Positions 1 through 11,853 of a stretch of DNA of 64,000 bases are shown one piece after another. The position numbers and the translations under genes were made by a program. Within the stretch, counting starts at the first letter, position 1, and the number at the start of each line of letters is the position of its first letter. The notes under the pieces are model-generated. The model ran no database searches. It was not told where the DNA came from and saw only the letters and a list, made by a program, of their open reading frames with translations. The stretch covers positions 9,300,001 through 9,364,000 of the forward strand of contig OW051496.1 of the NCBI GenBank assembly GCA_932521035.1, in the 5' to 3' direction. This DNA is from Oscheius dolichura (Eukaryota > Nematoda > Chromadorea > Rhabditida > Rhabditidae).

Positions 1-225
1 GATTGCATCTGAAGGTCAAAGGCAGAGAGGCTTCATAATGATTGCACTAACTCTCATCAAACGTGACAAATTTTCAGATAAACAGAAATAGCTATCCTTA
101 TTATGATATTTCTTCGCCACTACTTCCGAAACATAATTATATACGTTGACGACGTGCACGTCGGATTTTGGTCCAGTGTGTAGCGTTTTCACAATGTCAA
201 CATCAGTCATATTGTATTGCTCCAA
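1..225 (-). CDS. 5' end of a possible protein-kinase-like gene (partial)
   Basis: An ATG at 225 opens a 58-codon exon (52-225) that ends at a gttagt donor. A ttcag acceptor restarts coding at position 8, and the gene runs off the left edge. The exon reads like a kinase N-lobe: a degenerate glycine loop (TGPKSDVHVV) followed about 15 residues later by VAKK, where the ATP-binding lysine would sit, and then an acidic-hydrophobic stretch like helix C. The glycine loop has only one canonical Gly, so this could be a pseudokinase or an unrelated fold. The assignment is inference from a short segment. Confidence 0.35.
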
Positions 226-309
226 GGTGGTATTCTAAAATTTCTTCTATCATCTGTTTAAAATAAAAATGGATACAGGAAAAGAAATAACATTGTCACG
301 CGGCGAAAC

Positions 310-1944
310 TTATCCAGACAACGTCCTATAACGCACCCCAATAAGTTCTTTGGCGTGAAGCTCAGGCCATTTATCCATGAAAAGAGAAATCATGTATTTG
401 AATTGAGAAGGTATGATGCCATTTATTTGGCTAACTTCCCAATATCCAAGTGCTATGTTTCGAAAAATCTGGAAAATTATAAGAGTCATACGTTCAAAGT
501 ATACTCACCGGCTGAAAATCTTTATTGTAAAATTGCTCTCGCAAATAAGCGCTCTGGTGAAGAAGTCTTTTCATCCGATATACTGTACGGCTCGTTATGG
601 GATGCATATTTTCAATGGCAAAGAAATACTGTAAGCACCTTAAATATTAAAGAACAAATGAGACAAACGTTTAGATTCTCCAAGAAGACAAGAAATAAAA
701 CATAGGGGAAATTTTTCATATAGTGACGAAGCAATTCTTTTCTTTGATTTTTAAAATATTTTTCATCGTTTTCTGAGCTGAAATAGTCATTAAATATCCA
801 CTCTGCTTTATAGCGTTCTTTTAAAGTTTCCTATAAAAGCATTTAGGGGAATGTCATAAAATTTACGAACTTCTAATTTGACGAGACCTGCCTTCCACAC
901 AGCTTTGTCGGTGTCTTTTTCTATCACTTCATAGGGCTAGAAACTCATTTTATTCTGGAGTGTTAAAGGAAACCTGGGATCTAAACTCGTTGATGTATAC
1001 TTCCATAATGCCATAGCTTACTAGAGAGTTTATAGAAGATTTCATAGTAAGGAAAAATAGCTGTAAGAAATCCAATGATTATCTCCGAAACACGTGATTT
1101 TTTGTTCTGTTAGCTTAGCTTTAGCCTTAAAGGAAGCCCGAGGATGTTTTTCAGTCGTTGCGGGACCACTTTGCGCAATCAGGCAAAATCAGGGAGTCCC
1201 TGGGGCATCCTTTAAGTCGATTTAGATATGACTTCTTTAAAGAAACTCTGAGGGGTCTTGGACTGAGCGCAAAGGTCCCGCCGCGACTGCGCTCACTCCA
1301 TTATGTTTAGTCGCAATACTTTTCACTGAAAAGGGGGAAATTTGCTGAAACCTAGGTCATTCGATTCAGTTTTTCCACTGATTCTTCCACGATGGTGGTT
1401 TCCTTTTTTATGAAATGGCCAATTTAACCTTTTTTTCCTATTTTTCTCTGCTACAGTAACCCCCGAAGGTCCCTCACTGTTCCTTTAAAACGTTCTGCTT
1501 TTCCATTTCAAAATTTTAACAAAAGTTTCCCAAAAGATTTATTCTTAAAGCAAACCTCTATATTTTTCATGATACTTAAAAGAACCAGCGGCATGTGCCT
1601 CTTGATTAAAATAATGAGAGACCAACTGCAGCCCGAATGGAGAATTTGCTAAATTATTAGTTTGTATATACCCTAGCCAAAACCTGATCCCATTTTTCGA
1701 TGATAATTGTCAAGAATGCTTGTAAGTAATTATCTGAATAACTAATGAGGCCTAAGAGACTGTTTAGGCTTGCGTTTTCGGTAATCTTCAGAACACTCTT
1801 CATAGAATCAATAGAGAAATCTTCCTCCCACTGAGGTTAGATAATCATTGTGAAATGCCTACTCACAGTAAGTACCAGCTTCCTGGGTAATTCTTTAAGG
1901 TTTCGTTGCATACAGTTTTTATTCATTCGAATCAACGGTACCAT
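310..1944 (-). CDS. Multi-exon gene of unknown function
   Basis: Exons by splice phase: 1867-1944 (ATG at 1944), 1684-1830, 1556-1625, a stretch holding repeats, then 974-1060, 871-936, 702-830, 509-628 and 310-468 (stop TAA at 310). All listed junctions are phase-compatible except across 1061-1555: exon 1556-1625 ends in phase 1 while 974-1060 starts in phase 0. An exon may therefore be missed, or the gene is damaged by the two TTAA elements there. The roughly 285-residue product is rich in Lys, Tyr and Phe. It has no signal peptide or membrane segment and I recognise no domain. Confidence 0.5.
1131..1211. mobile_element. Short TTAA-flanked MITE-like element
   Basis: About 81 bases bounded on both sides by TTAA, starting aggaagcccgagg and ending ggggcatcct. 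It resembles the ends of the TTAA family seen elsewhere in the window, but the inner sequence differs. It lies inside the unknown gene at 310-1944. Confidence 0.4.
1241..1483. mobile_element. TTAA-flanked MITE
   Basis: Terminal inverted repeats agaaactctgaggggtc and, inverted at the right end, ggtccctcactgttcct. TTAA is duplicated at 1237-1240 and 1484-1487. There is no coding capacity. Target and end sequences match the larger TTAA elements at 31655, 45254 and 50257, so this looks like a non-autonomous member of one transposon system, possibly piggyBac-like because of the TTAA target. Confidence 0.55.
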
Positions 1945-1984
1945 TCCTTCGCCTGGATTGTGCTAAACGTTAGTTTGTTTTTAA

Positions 1985-2157
1985 AGAAACTGTCATGGGC
2001 CTCGGTGCCGGGGGCAGTGGTTCCGTGGCGACTGCCCCCACAAGCGTTCCGTTAACGTAGAAACGTGTGAATTTCGCAGGTACGGAAACCTCATTTCCCG
2101 CGCTTTCTCAAAGCCCGCAAAATCTACAGTCATCTTCCTAGGGCCCTGACAGTTCCT
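1985..2157. mobile_element. TTAA-flanked MITE
   Basis: A 173-base element between TTAA at 1981-1984 and 2158-2161. The ends are agaaactgtcatgggcc and, inverted, gggccctgacagttcct. The interior is GC-rich with an imperfect palindrome. It sits between the start of one unknown gene and the end of the next. Confidence 0.6.
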
Positions 2158-2521
2158 TTAAACGAAACATGCTTACAAGATCACTTAGGAACACTTCTAC
2201 TCGGCAATCGGGATCTACTGATCCATCTAACACTTCTGGACTGGCTTTAGATGGAAAAAGAACAACTCTGGAAGATTCGATTGACAAAACCGATCTGTTC
2301 ACCTTTTCTCCAGATTGGCATCGTGATATTTCAAAAGGTAGCAGAAGTAGTTCTGTCTTATTCTATAATATTGCTTCCAATTTTCTTCATCCTAAGAATC
2401 TTGTTTTTATCTTCTTTTTTCGATTTTCGGGTCTTTTCCTTTTTCATTTTTTCCACAACGTGACCGTCCCCGTTTTGCATATCACTATGAGAAAGAAGAA
2501 AATGGTGAATAGCTGCCACTA

Positions 2522-4755
2522 TCATGTACCGCGTAAATTCATTATAAATTTATGCTCATAAATATGACGCAATTCGTTCACTTCCACAATTGGAGCCTGT
2601 AGCAGGGCCCCTGTAAGGCAATACTTACTACTTTTCTCATAAAATCCCAGCAGGATTTATCCAGCTCCATTTGTAGCTCCTCAACAAATGGAAGCTAAAA
2701 CAAACAGGATACACTGTCGGCACATCTGGAGAACGGAAAAAAACCAACATCGGGTTCTAACTCAGCACTGTAGATCAGTGAAGGTTCTTGTCGTGTTACA
2801 GAGAGCAGCATTTTAAAGAGCAAAGGCGGCATCCGATCACGGCTGATCTGCAATGACAAGAGTAAACTGAATCATCGTGACCTACTAATACGTGAAATAT
2901 ATCATAAAAAATCTTAGGATAATATCCGAGATATGGAATGCTTACGACAACTCCACTGTCAAAAGATAAATATTTTTCAATATTTTTGAAATAGTTTATT
3001 ATATTTGATAAATCTCCATCGCTTTCTTTTCGAACTGTCTGTTTCAAATAATTGTATGCTCCGCTCAACATTAGAATGCGTCTTTCTATTTCAATCTGAA
3101 AGAATCTTTACCTAACGCAATGAAGATACATATATATAATATAGCAGATATATAAAATAGTTACCGCCAACTCTTCTCCTTTATCCGAATTCAGGAACTG
3201 AGCAGTCTAAAAACTGAAACAATTTTCTTTGAAATGCTCTTACAGGTCTAGGATCAAGTCGCTTGTTGGACTGTACCATTACCAATAATTGCTGAATTAT
3301 AGCCTGAAGTTGATTTTAATCTTAAAAGTGTGTAAAATTTATAATATGACAGATATGTGGTAAAAGTCAGGCCTAGCTGGTTTGCGTATTCCAATTCTAG
3401 GCAACGACTTGGGCTCGGCTCCTGAGAGCTCACTCCCTGTCGCCTAGTTTGTGTTTGTAGCTATTTACAAATCGTTTTCTGAGATTTGAACTGCTTTACA
3501 GAAAATTATCGGAACGCCAAAAAGTGAATAAACGGCAAAGTTTCAGTGTTATTTTGTTGAAAATTCCCTGTAAGGAATGAATTCGGTATACGACCGAGGT
3601 GTGATTAGAAAGGAGAGAGCAGTGAGGAGCCGCGTTGAAACCGCCAAAAGAGAGCGACCCCAAGTGGTTTTACAGTCCATTTCCAACGGAAAAGACTTCG
3701 ATTCAAATTTCGCGACGCATCTCTAGAAATAGACTATACCTTATAAGCGGATTCTACAGCGGGAGAACATTCGCCCATTCCAATACGATGATTTCTGGTC
3801 AGAAAGGCCATGACGAAACGAGATTCGTATTTCTTTTCTTGATAACTGGCATTCTGTGTTGCTGAAACCGTCCCTCATTTATACGATAATATGTTTACTC
3901 ACCAGCGCGGAACTCGATGTGCCACCGATGAAGCAAGGCCAATTTCTTAAAAATTAAACTGATTTTGTGGCTCATACCGGACCAAAACTGAAATTTTGAC
4001 TGTTCTGTAGAGTCATCTAGACTCTGAAATTAGAATGCTATGTACAACCAAGGAAAAGAATCTTACAAGTGCTTGCAACCAACGATTAACAGCATGCAGC
4101 AATGAGATAATATTGCCCTCAGAAGAGCGAAGGGCTAAAGTGCATAACTCTGACAGATACTTAATTCCATTCTGAACACCAAATCTTCTTTGTGCATTTG
4201 AAAACGTACCGAATGGGCTAGAGCTAATTCTATATCGGAAAACCACTGTTGTTCTAAAACATCCGATTCTAGGGTCTCCATGGTGCCCTCAACAAATTCT
4301 ATTCCATCTTCTGCTACGATCGCAGTATAAGGAAGTCCAATATCTTGAAGACGTTTACGTTCTTGAAGAGCCAACGAGATATTGTTCGTTGCTTTCAGTT
4401 CCGCTTGATCAACTTGCCTATAGCTTCATTTTTATACGCGATAACTCCCCATTTTCTCGTTATATGTTCGTTATGCTAACATGTTTGATCAAATCTTCCT
4501 TTATAAAACATTGATCCCGAGCCCTCTGACAGTGATGGAACTGTCAGGGTCGATCTTATTAACCCACCAATCAAATGATCCTTTTGAAGCATCCGCTTCA
4601 GGAGAGTCTTTGTCGAACCGCTTACTGGCGACTGCTTCCAGCAAGCATATCATAAGGAAATTGTCGTTATGATGGTCTTCTGGAATGATGAGCACATATT
4701 TCCGAAAACCTTCGGGCGTTTTTTGTTCTATTCGCCCAATTGGAAGTGAGGTCAT
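2522..4755 (-). CDS. Eleven-exon gene of unknown function
   Basis: Exons: 4510-4755 (ATG at 4755), 4210-4417, 4067-4171, 3903-3987, 3740-3861, 3244-3303, 3165-3206, 2946-3095, 2749-2847, 2629-2694 and 2522-2596 (stop TGA at 2522-2524). Every junction from exon 2 on is phase-compatible. Exon 1 ends in phase 0, but exon 2 needs phase 2, so the first junction is uncertain or a small exon is missing. The product would be about 350 residues, mostly helical and soluble, with no signal peptide. I recognise no family. The intron at 3304-3739 contains a fragment resembling the element at 49757. The last intron is only 32 bases. Confidence 0.55.
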
Positions 4756-5812
4756 TCAGTAACCTGGAAATATGCAAGCATTGAGGTGTCAAAAAAACAA
4801 TCAGAAAAGATTAGAGATGTGTTTGACATTTTACATTACACTCTTGATAGTTGTTTACGCGAAGAATAACGAAGGGCGTTGGCAGTGAAATTAAGAAAGG
4901 CAGTCTGATAAGCTTTGATAAGCCTTTTTTAAAGCCTTTATCGGATCATAAAGGAGAGCGTGGGAAAACACGGAAAACATAAAGCAAATGAAATGTTTTC
5001 ATTCACTCGTTATAGAATATCCCTTAAAAAGAAAGCAGCTATTTTTGAATGAACGCCCCGATCTGTTCGCGTTTTGACTAATTTTGCCTACATGGTTTAT
5101 TTTCTTTCTTTTTCTTGTTTTCAACTTCGTTTTTTTTTCTCTTTATCTCTGAAACAATTATAATGCTCCTTATTTTCCAGGTTATCTGCTACGATGGCAA
5201 CCTTTCCATTACACGAGATTAATCCGCTCAATCGCAGGTTATCACAAAGGTTTTTCATCATTTAACTTTTTTTTGACTATTATTTTTGCAGCTTGAATGG
5301 AAGAGTTATTTCCGCCTGCATCAGACATGCCGGACTATGCATGAGACGCTTCAAAACAACCGGAGTAGAAAGGTCTACACGAATCTCTCCTGCCAGCTGG
5401 AGAAGGATGAAGTGGAAGACGGTCCACTTGAACTTCGAGCCACGATTGTTCCGGACAAGGCTCTGTAGATCTTGGAACGTTGGCTGGAATTCGATTCGGA
5501 GTGCTGAGACTTCCTGAAGGACAGATCGTTGACTATCCCTATCGTCAATCTTTTAAAGAATTCCAAGTTTTCTTTGACACTTTGAAGGAATACCGTATTT
5601 CTTGTGCCGATCTACGCCTACACTATCCAAGTTATACATCTGGACCCTTCAATCTAGGAGATTATACGCTGAAAGTGACAAAAGAACAGTGCTCGGCGCT
5701 GTTCAAGATACTGAAACCGGGACGAATTGAACTGGACAGCCGAGGATCCAATCGATTTGAGGCACTCTACAATTTAAACGTATTGGTAGGTCTCGACTGG
5801 AAATTGGTCATT

Positions 5813-5966
5813 GAAAAAATATGGTTACCGGGTTGCAAAACCTTCCGCGCGGGACCTTTTGACCAAAAGTGAGTGAGATTTTCGATTTCTCTCGACTTTT
5901 CTTTGCCGCTTGTCCAAAAGGTCCCGAGGAGACAAATGTACCGTAACCCTATTTTTTGGAAAAAGA
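5813..5966 (+). mobile_element. TACCGTAACCC-end MITE, copy 1
   Basis: About 150 bases with inverted ends related to ggttaccgggttgc and gtaccgtaaccctatttttt. It lies in intron 3 of the degraded F-box-like gene. The inner part (cgcgggaccttttgacc, and later aaggtcccgag) is itself inverted, so the element folds back on itself. Confidence 0.6.
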
Positions 5967-6172
5967 CTAATGTTTATTGCTGTTTTTCAGCATTAAGTAT
6001 TCGTATTTGCGGATCCAGACGTCGCCCTCAACGTCATAAAGAATCTCCTTTCCATCTATCCGACAATTACTTTGAAAGTGCACACAACGATGACAAACTC
6101 GTCTATTTGTACCAAAGAGGAGTTCTTCAGGTTGTTCAGGATGATTCTTCATGTAAGAATATTACAGTATAG

Positions 6173-6340
6173 TCTTTTTCCAAAAAATAGGGCTACCGTA
6201 CATTTGTCTCTTTGAGATCTTCTCGCGACACGGCGAACAAAAATCGAATGAGATCGAAAATGGCGACCATTTTTGCTCAAAGGGCCCCGCGCGGAAAGTT
6301 TTGCGACCCGTTACGGTAACCCTATTTTTTGAAAAAGAGC
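6173..6340 (-). mobile_element. TACCGTAACCC-end MITE, copy 2
   Basis: Same element as 5813-5966 in opposite orientation, in intron 4 of the same gene. The ends are tttttccaaaaaatagggct and, inverted, gttacggtaaccctattttt. Confidence 0.6.
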
Positions 6341-7638
6341 TGAGAACTACAGTCCAGTTTTTTCGCATTTCCAGACTCTCCATTCCGAATTCTTGCCAAA
6401 TCTTCACTATTTTTCTTTCTATGGAACGTGGCAAATCACCATACCGTCCTCCTCTGAAATGCTAACGGAATTCAATGAATTATTCCCCATTTTTACGGAG
6501 GTTAATGAGAGGAATTTTTACTGGAATCGCCACGAGTATAAGTTCAATGTTCACAATGAAGCTTCTTGTAAAATTATCGCCAACAGGTTCGTCTTCCAAA
6601 CTTGCACTTTATTTTGGCCGATTTCTAGGAACGGAAACGATGAAACGTTTTACGGGCTGGAGTACATCGCCTGAAAAATAAGAGCTGCTATTCGACACAA
6701 GAATTTTCTGAATTTTTCCCTTGTTTATTAAACATTGGTATCCTTTGTTTATAAATTAGTTTTATCTTGGTTGTTTCTTATTGAAGGTTGGGATAATTTT
6801 TGGGGCTTTGGCCAAATGAATCCCCTTTTAATTATTTGAATCAAGGATGAATGGCACCCGATTTGTTGCGATGTGAAAACGACAGAGCCAATCGATAGCC
6901 ATATTTTGGAAATCTAGGTCGGTCTAGATTTCCAGTGGGAAAAGTCTATTGTCTAATGCCGGCCATTGCGTTGCTTGGCTCATTTGAAACAAGCACTCTC
7001 TGCTCTGATCCTCATTGATCCGTTCTACCTGCAGATTTACAAATGGCTCTTTTTCGATTGCCTGGTCTTCATGCCCTCCTCTTGGAGAAGATTATCACCA
7101 AGGTCTCCCTTTTTTTAAATATTTAACAAGGAATAATTTCAGTGCGCTTGGAAAAGTTACGCTCACCTACAACAGACATGCCGAGCTATGAAAGAGTTCA
7201 TTCGGGCCAATAGGAATATAAGAATCTTTACCCATATGGGCATATCCTGTAAGGCAATCTGGAGGAACCATGAAATCAGGACTTACCGTTGGTACGCCCA
7301 AGAAAGGCTGTCGGTATCGAAACTCTTTACGGAGCTCGAGTTCCCCGTCTCAAACCACCACCACGTTAGAGTCTTACCAGTTCTTACAAAAGAAGAGGCA
7401 ATATTTAGAAATGAGCGGGCAGTGTTTGGAAAAGTTCTGTGACGTAGTGAAGAGATACCGTATTACGGCTGAAACAGTACAATGTGATGACGATAAAATA
7501 ACATGGACAACGGAACAATGCGCCAAGATCTTTCTAGCCTTGAAACCTGTAAATATCGAATTGAATAGCCAAGAATCCGATCGTTTTGAGGCCCTTTTTC
7601 AGTCGAAGGCATTGATAGGTCTTACTCTTTTTTATAGG

Positions 7639-7804
7639 TTTTTCCAAAAAATAGGAGTACCGTAACGAGTCGCAAAACTTTTCGCGTGGGACCTTGTGAG
7701 CAAAAGTGATCGAGATTTTCGATTTCTGTCGATTTTTCCTCGCCGTTTGGCCAAAAGGTCTCGAAGAGACAAATGTACGGTAGCCCTATTTTTTGGAAAA
7801 GACT
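7639..7804 (-). mobile_element. TACCGTAACCC-end MITE, copy 3
   Basis: In intron 3 of the F-box-like gene at 7043-8639. It starts ttttccaaaaaataggagta and ends with the inverted copy before 7805. The inner arms are the same as in the copies at 5813 and 6173. Confidence 0.6.
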
Positions 7805-8110
7805 ATAGTCCGTTTCGAATCGATATCCCTTCTTATTAAAGCGCTATGGTGTTTGTCTGTCTGTCTGTTTGTTTGTTTGTCTGTCCGATGGGAAAGTGTC
7901 CGACGGTAAAGGGATTATTAATTTTTTAATTCCGGGGGCCGCCGCAGGCGGTCGTCGGCAGAAGAGCGGAAAAGGTCGCCACAGGTCGAAACGGATAATT
8001 CTAACAAGACGACAGCCGTAGGCTGCCGAAGGCCCGCTGGTTCCATGGTCAAAGGTCGTATGGTTCTGCTACAGGACCCGCACGACTAGATTCAATTTAT
8101 TTACCGTAAT
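7805..8110. repeat. Tetranucleotide run and GC-rich palindromic segment in an intron
   Basis: Intron 3 continues with a run of gtctgtctg/tttgtttg units (about 7852-7885). A GC-rich stretch follows with short palindromes such as ccgccgcaggcgg (about 7930-8030). It is non-coding. It looks like part of a dispersed repeat, but no second copy is in the window. Confidence 0.45.
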
Positions 8111-8672
8111 CTCGTGTTAACCAAGTCAAAAATTAAAGAACTACGGGAAAACGCCGAGAATATCCATTGAAAACCGGCTATATTCTGATTGTTTCATTTT
8201 AGGAAGTATCTGTCACATTAGATCCGGAAGATGCTCTCCGAGTAGCAGAAACGTTCCTTACCCGTTTTCATACGGTAATATTGAAAGTAGGAAACCTTCA
8301 AGTAAACGGAGACAGAACCTTTGAGGTGTTGATACCGATCCTGGAGGTATTTCCCGTCCTCTCTACAACCACGCCTCTTTTCAGTTTCTGCGCTCCAGAT
8401 CCTTGACAAATCTCTGCTGTTTCCGGCTGATCGGAAGCCGAAAATCGTATAAGGCTCCTCCTCTTCGCGAAACTTTGGAAAGCCTCTGGAATTTTACCCC
8501 GACTGTTGTAAAGGAGTACGCTGGTGATCTTGGCTACGTTTTGAAGTGTTTACTTGACTCGGATGGGACCTTCTGTAACTTCATAACAGCTCCTAATTAT
8601 GTGGAAATTCGTTTTAATCGATATATTCGTACTGTTTAGTTGATAACTTAATATCGTCATTGTTATTTCGGT

Positions 8673-10218
8673 TTAATTGCTCGGGTAATAGGCCGCTTTC
8701 CAACCATTGTTTTCGCTTTCAGGGGTGTCATAGACAACTTTGAGAAAGTTAGTGGGTGACCGAAAGAAAGTAGCATAATTATAAACGATATAAGTCAGGC
8801 TGAAAAAGAAACTATGAATTCTGAAACCAAGCATTGCTCTCGATATCGGCGCTCTTAGAAATTAAAATGAAAGAGCTCACTTTTGAAACGGCGTCTCGTC
8901 ATTCAGACCACTGAATAGCTGAATCGTACTGTTGCTATCTAGCCAAAGCCATTGAAAAGCAATCTCTGCCCTGGCTCCTTCGTCTTCAGTTATCACGAAT
9001 TCACAATGATTTGGCCCCTTTCCCCGTGGAAATCCATTGGAATATAAAGTTCCGCTTCCCGAGTAATATGTTCCATTGCATTTTGGTGGAGGAGCAATGA
9101 GCGGTGCTTAAATTTGAATTCTTTATTGGATCTTTGCAACAGAGGAAAAAATGTGTTCTTAGAAAAATTTTGCAAGCAGAACAATACCCACCTTGTTTAC
9201 ACATAGTGAGCCCATTATTTACTGAACATGAAGAGCTAATCCATTTTCCAGCGGGAACTTCGTCGCTGTGCAATGCCATCGATATACAGCTGCCGACTTG
9301 GATATTGTTGTAAGCTGAAACGATATGATGTGAATAAAATCCGGTGACTAAAATTACCGTAATTAGTATAATCTACGGCGGTTCCATCAGTCCATGTGCC
9401 ATTCTGTTGTATTCCGAGGAATAGTTGATACTTTTTCGGGTCTTCGTATTGCAAATAGGCTACCCTCGAAGCCAAACTTTTCACAAAGGCGTTTTCCTAA
9501 ATCCAAGGATTTCATATCTGCTATACGCCCCTTAACCCCGTCTGAATGAATGGAATCTTGCTGGAAGCTGTACGAGGCACACTGGGAAGCGGCATCCGCA
9601 CTTGTATTAGCCGTTATAGTCAGGTAACACTGCCCACGGAAGAGGATCTCGTCGAGATCACAATAAGGAACTAGATAAATATGATTTAAAGAAGATTCTT
9701 TACATGTTACCGGTGACATTTGGTGTGTATTCCAAGACAAAATAGGCATCTCGGTCCGAACAGTCTGCACTGTACCATTTCCCATTCGAAACTGATAACA
9801 GAACACAGGGCCCTACTTCTGCAACTGGTTGGCCACTGTCGAAATTGTTATATGAGGTAGAGCTCATGGGTATTCCGTTATCCCATTGGCAGGAAGTTAC
9901 AGAACCATTGAGACAAGTCAGTCCAATCCAGACAAACTCAACACTGCCGGCGTTGTTCATATAACGGGTATTTTGGAAGGCATTCGAGATGTACGGGAGA
10001 TAGGAATTAGGCTCATAGTATACAGTACTATACCACGAGTACACGTCGTTTCTTGTCATTGGCGACCAGTCAAACCCTGTGTAACAATTTTCCTCATTTG
10101 GTCCCCTTTCGAAACCACCAGGACAGTCTTGTGTTTTCGTTCCTAATGCTAATGTTTAATAATAAAGTAACCGATTGAAACCTATGAAAACGGAGAGCAG
10201 CAGAACAAGGGGCCGCAT
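8673..10218 (-). CDS. Secreted C-type lectin with two CTLDs and a C-terminal CUB domain
   Basis: Seven exons: 10182-10218, 9711-10142, 9537-9670, 9358-9496, 9192-9314, 8881-9106, 8673-8799. They sum to 1218 bases, a 405-residue protein with every junction in phase. Residues 1-12 are a signal peptide core (MRPLVLLLSVFI). The first CTLD (about 20-155) has CYTGFDW, the WIGL core and ADCSDRDAYFVLEY. The second (about 160-285) has GQCYLTI, FLGIQQNGTW and the closing SCSVNN segment. A CUB-like domain follows (CNGTYYSGSGTLYSNGFP, then a closing GW-A-Y). Such secreted nematode CLEC proteins are often immune-related or induced by microbes; that is family knowledge, not shown here. The intron before the CUB exon ends in aag rather than cag. 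Confidence 0.88.
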
Positions 10219-10530
10219 TTTGGAGACGGCAACTCTTGATTGAGACAGTTATTTTCATAAAGCCCCATTATTATAGACACAGATAAGGAGATAACGCCTA
10301 TGACTGTATTCGAAGCAGCATTGAACTCCCATAAGATGGATTAAAGTCAAGGGCAACGCCTATGATTGCCTTTGAAGCAGCAATAAATTGGGATTTGACG
10401 TAACTGATAAAAGGTGCGCCTCGTGAGTGTCCAAATTTTATATTTCAATATTTTCCCACTTCGCAAGATTTTAGACGGCATTGTTACAAAATTAAGATAA
10501 AATAAGGATCAATGATAAAAATAAGAAATA
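10219..10530. other. Intergenic stretch
   Basis: Upstream of the lectin gene. It contains two near-copies of a roughly 25-base phrase (acgcctatgactgtattcgaagcag and acgcctatgattgcctttgaa-cag, near 10290 and 10350). These could be a duplicated upstream element. No gene is seen. Confidence 0.3.
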
Positions 10531-11853
10531 CCGTACTTACTCTATTATAAGCCCAGGGGCCTCTATTTTTCAATACCCCCCTCGGAGGGGGGCCTCAATT
10601 AGAGGGGGGGCTGTAATAGAGGAGGGGGCCTATATTGTTTGCGGGCACTTCAGCGCTAAAAATATTCACAAAATATGGTTTTGTTCCATTTTTTGGGCCA
10701 ATTTTATAAAAAAAAATTTATTAGAAATACGTGCACATATATTAAAAATCAAAATCTAGCGATATATCACTAAGATCATCAACAATATTATCATTATTAT
10801 CCGTGACAATAGAGAGTTGGGTGACAGATTCTTCAAGGAGTTCGATCATCTCCTCTGGTTGTACGGTTGGCTGCCTTGCTTGTTGCAAAAGTTCAAATCC
10901 TTTAGGAATGGATCCGCTTTGTGAAAAACAATGAATTTTATTGTCTTCTGATCCGCCTTGCTTAATTCCAATTCCACACACCTTAAATGATTTCTTAATC
11001 AACTCCTCGGGTAGTTCTTGCCAAGCCGTATCAATCCATGAAAGATAAACTTCTGGAGGTGGTGCTCTAGGGTTTCCCCCTTTCGTATATGTTCCTCTAT
11101 CCGAGTTTTTCTTTTCAATAAACTTTTCAAGCCAGCCTACTGATAACTGCAAAAAACGCTAAAATAAATAATAAACGACATACTTTCAAAGTGGAATCGA
11201 TGCCTCTCTCACTTTCAATATGTTTCAAAAGTATTCTTCCTTCCCGGAAGATCATACAGCGAGACACACGGTGTTTCTTCTTGCGTTCATCTTGAACCCA
11301 CAAAAGCAACCGCTTTTCTAATTCAACTTCTTTCATATGACGCCCGCCGCCATCGAGGCGCTTTCTCAAAGAACCACTAGTTACTGAGCTCCTAAAATGG
11401 AAGAAAAAGATGATAAAAATGACAAAAACGAACTTTAATTTAGTTAATTCCGCTTCCTTGTTGATCCATCTTCGAATATTCTTTCTGTCCAAAGCATATT
11501 TGATAGAAGCTTTGTGGATAGAGTTTTTCTTAGCAAATGAAATGATCTCTATTTTCTTCTTTGTTGTATAGCTTTTCCGTGATCTTTTTTCAAGTTCAGC
11601 AGTGCTCTGTGACATTTTTGACTACCTAGAAACATGACTACAATAGAAACATTTAGTATACAATAGGAAAACAAAGGAGAAATAAATAAAACATAACAGC
11701 AAACACAAAAATTACAAGAATCTGGTTGCGCTGAATAAATACTACGTAATTTTGGGTAAAAACCGCGCGTTTTGGAGGGGGGCTTCTATTTATTTTTGAC
11801 CACTCAGAGGGGGGGCTTCTATTTGGAGGGGGCTTATAATAGAGTAAGTACGG
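10531..11853 (-). mobile_element. Internally deleted pogo/Tigger-like transposon
   Basis: A 1323-base element with terminal inverted repeats starting ccgtacttactctattata at the left and its inverse at the right, followed at both ends by G-rich blocks (gaggggggcc-type). It is flanked by TA, the pogo/Tc1/mariner target. It encodes the transposase remnant described separately. The coding part lacks the catalytic DDE region, so the element would need a transposase supplied elsewhere. Confidence 0.8.
10742..11615 (-). CDS. Truncated pogo-like transposase (DNA-binding half plus C-terminal tail)
   Basis: Three exons (11434-11615, 11184-11391, 10742-11158) join in phase to 268 residues. The N-terminus is a psq-type helix-turn-helix (YTTKKKIEIISFAKKNS, then IRRWINKEAEL). 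A CENP-B/Tc5-type second helix-turn-helix follows (LLLWVQDERKKKHRVSRCMI; LSVGWLEKFIEKKN). The sequence then jumps to a typical pogo C-terminal segment (LSWIDTAWQELPEELIKKSF, GSEDNKI). Full pogo transposases carry a DDE/DDD domain of roughly 200 residues between these parts; it is missing. The open frame might still make a DNA-binding protein able to bind element ends. Confidence 0.75.

Larger units (their letters stand above)
5194..6674 (+). pseudogene. F-box-like/FTH-like family member, degraded
   Basis: It keeps the family's five-exon layout (5194-5249, 5292 on, then to 5785, 5991-6152, 6375-6674) with F-box-like LHQTCRTMHE, the central KILKPGRIELDS motif and the C-terminal exon. It carries at least three lesions: exon 1 is out of frame with exon 2, there is a frameshift near 5460, and a TAA stands as the second codon of exon 4. 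Introns 3 and 4 each hold a copy of the TACCGTAACCC-type MITE. In the intact relatives the product would be an SCF-type substrate adaptor; that role is inferred from the F-box-like part only. Confidence 0.6.
7043..8639 (+). pseudogene. F-box-like/FTH-like family member, probably broken
   Basis: Exons: 7043-7102, 7143-7364, 7409-7614, 8203-8346, 8385-8639. Exon 1 encodes LPGLHALLLEKIITK and exon 2 HLQQTCRAMKEFIRANRN, the F-box-like part. Exon 3 carries the family motif (LALKPVNIELNS). Exon 2 is 222 bases where the family phase requires a length of 3n+1, and the reading frame visibly changes near 7300. The expected GT donor after exon 3 reads AT (7615). Exons 1, 3, 4 and 5 are otherwise open. 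One or two base changes separate this copy from an intact gene, so very recent loss or sequencing error are both possible. Confidence 0.6.

Noticed and set aside
7850-7890. Tetranucleotide run as a regulatory element
   Set aside because: Simple repeat without further support; recorded only as repeat sequence.
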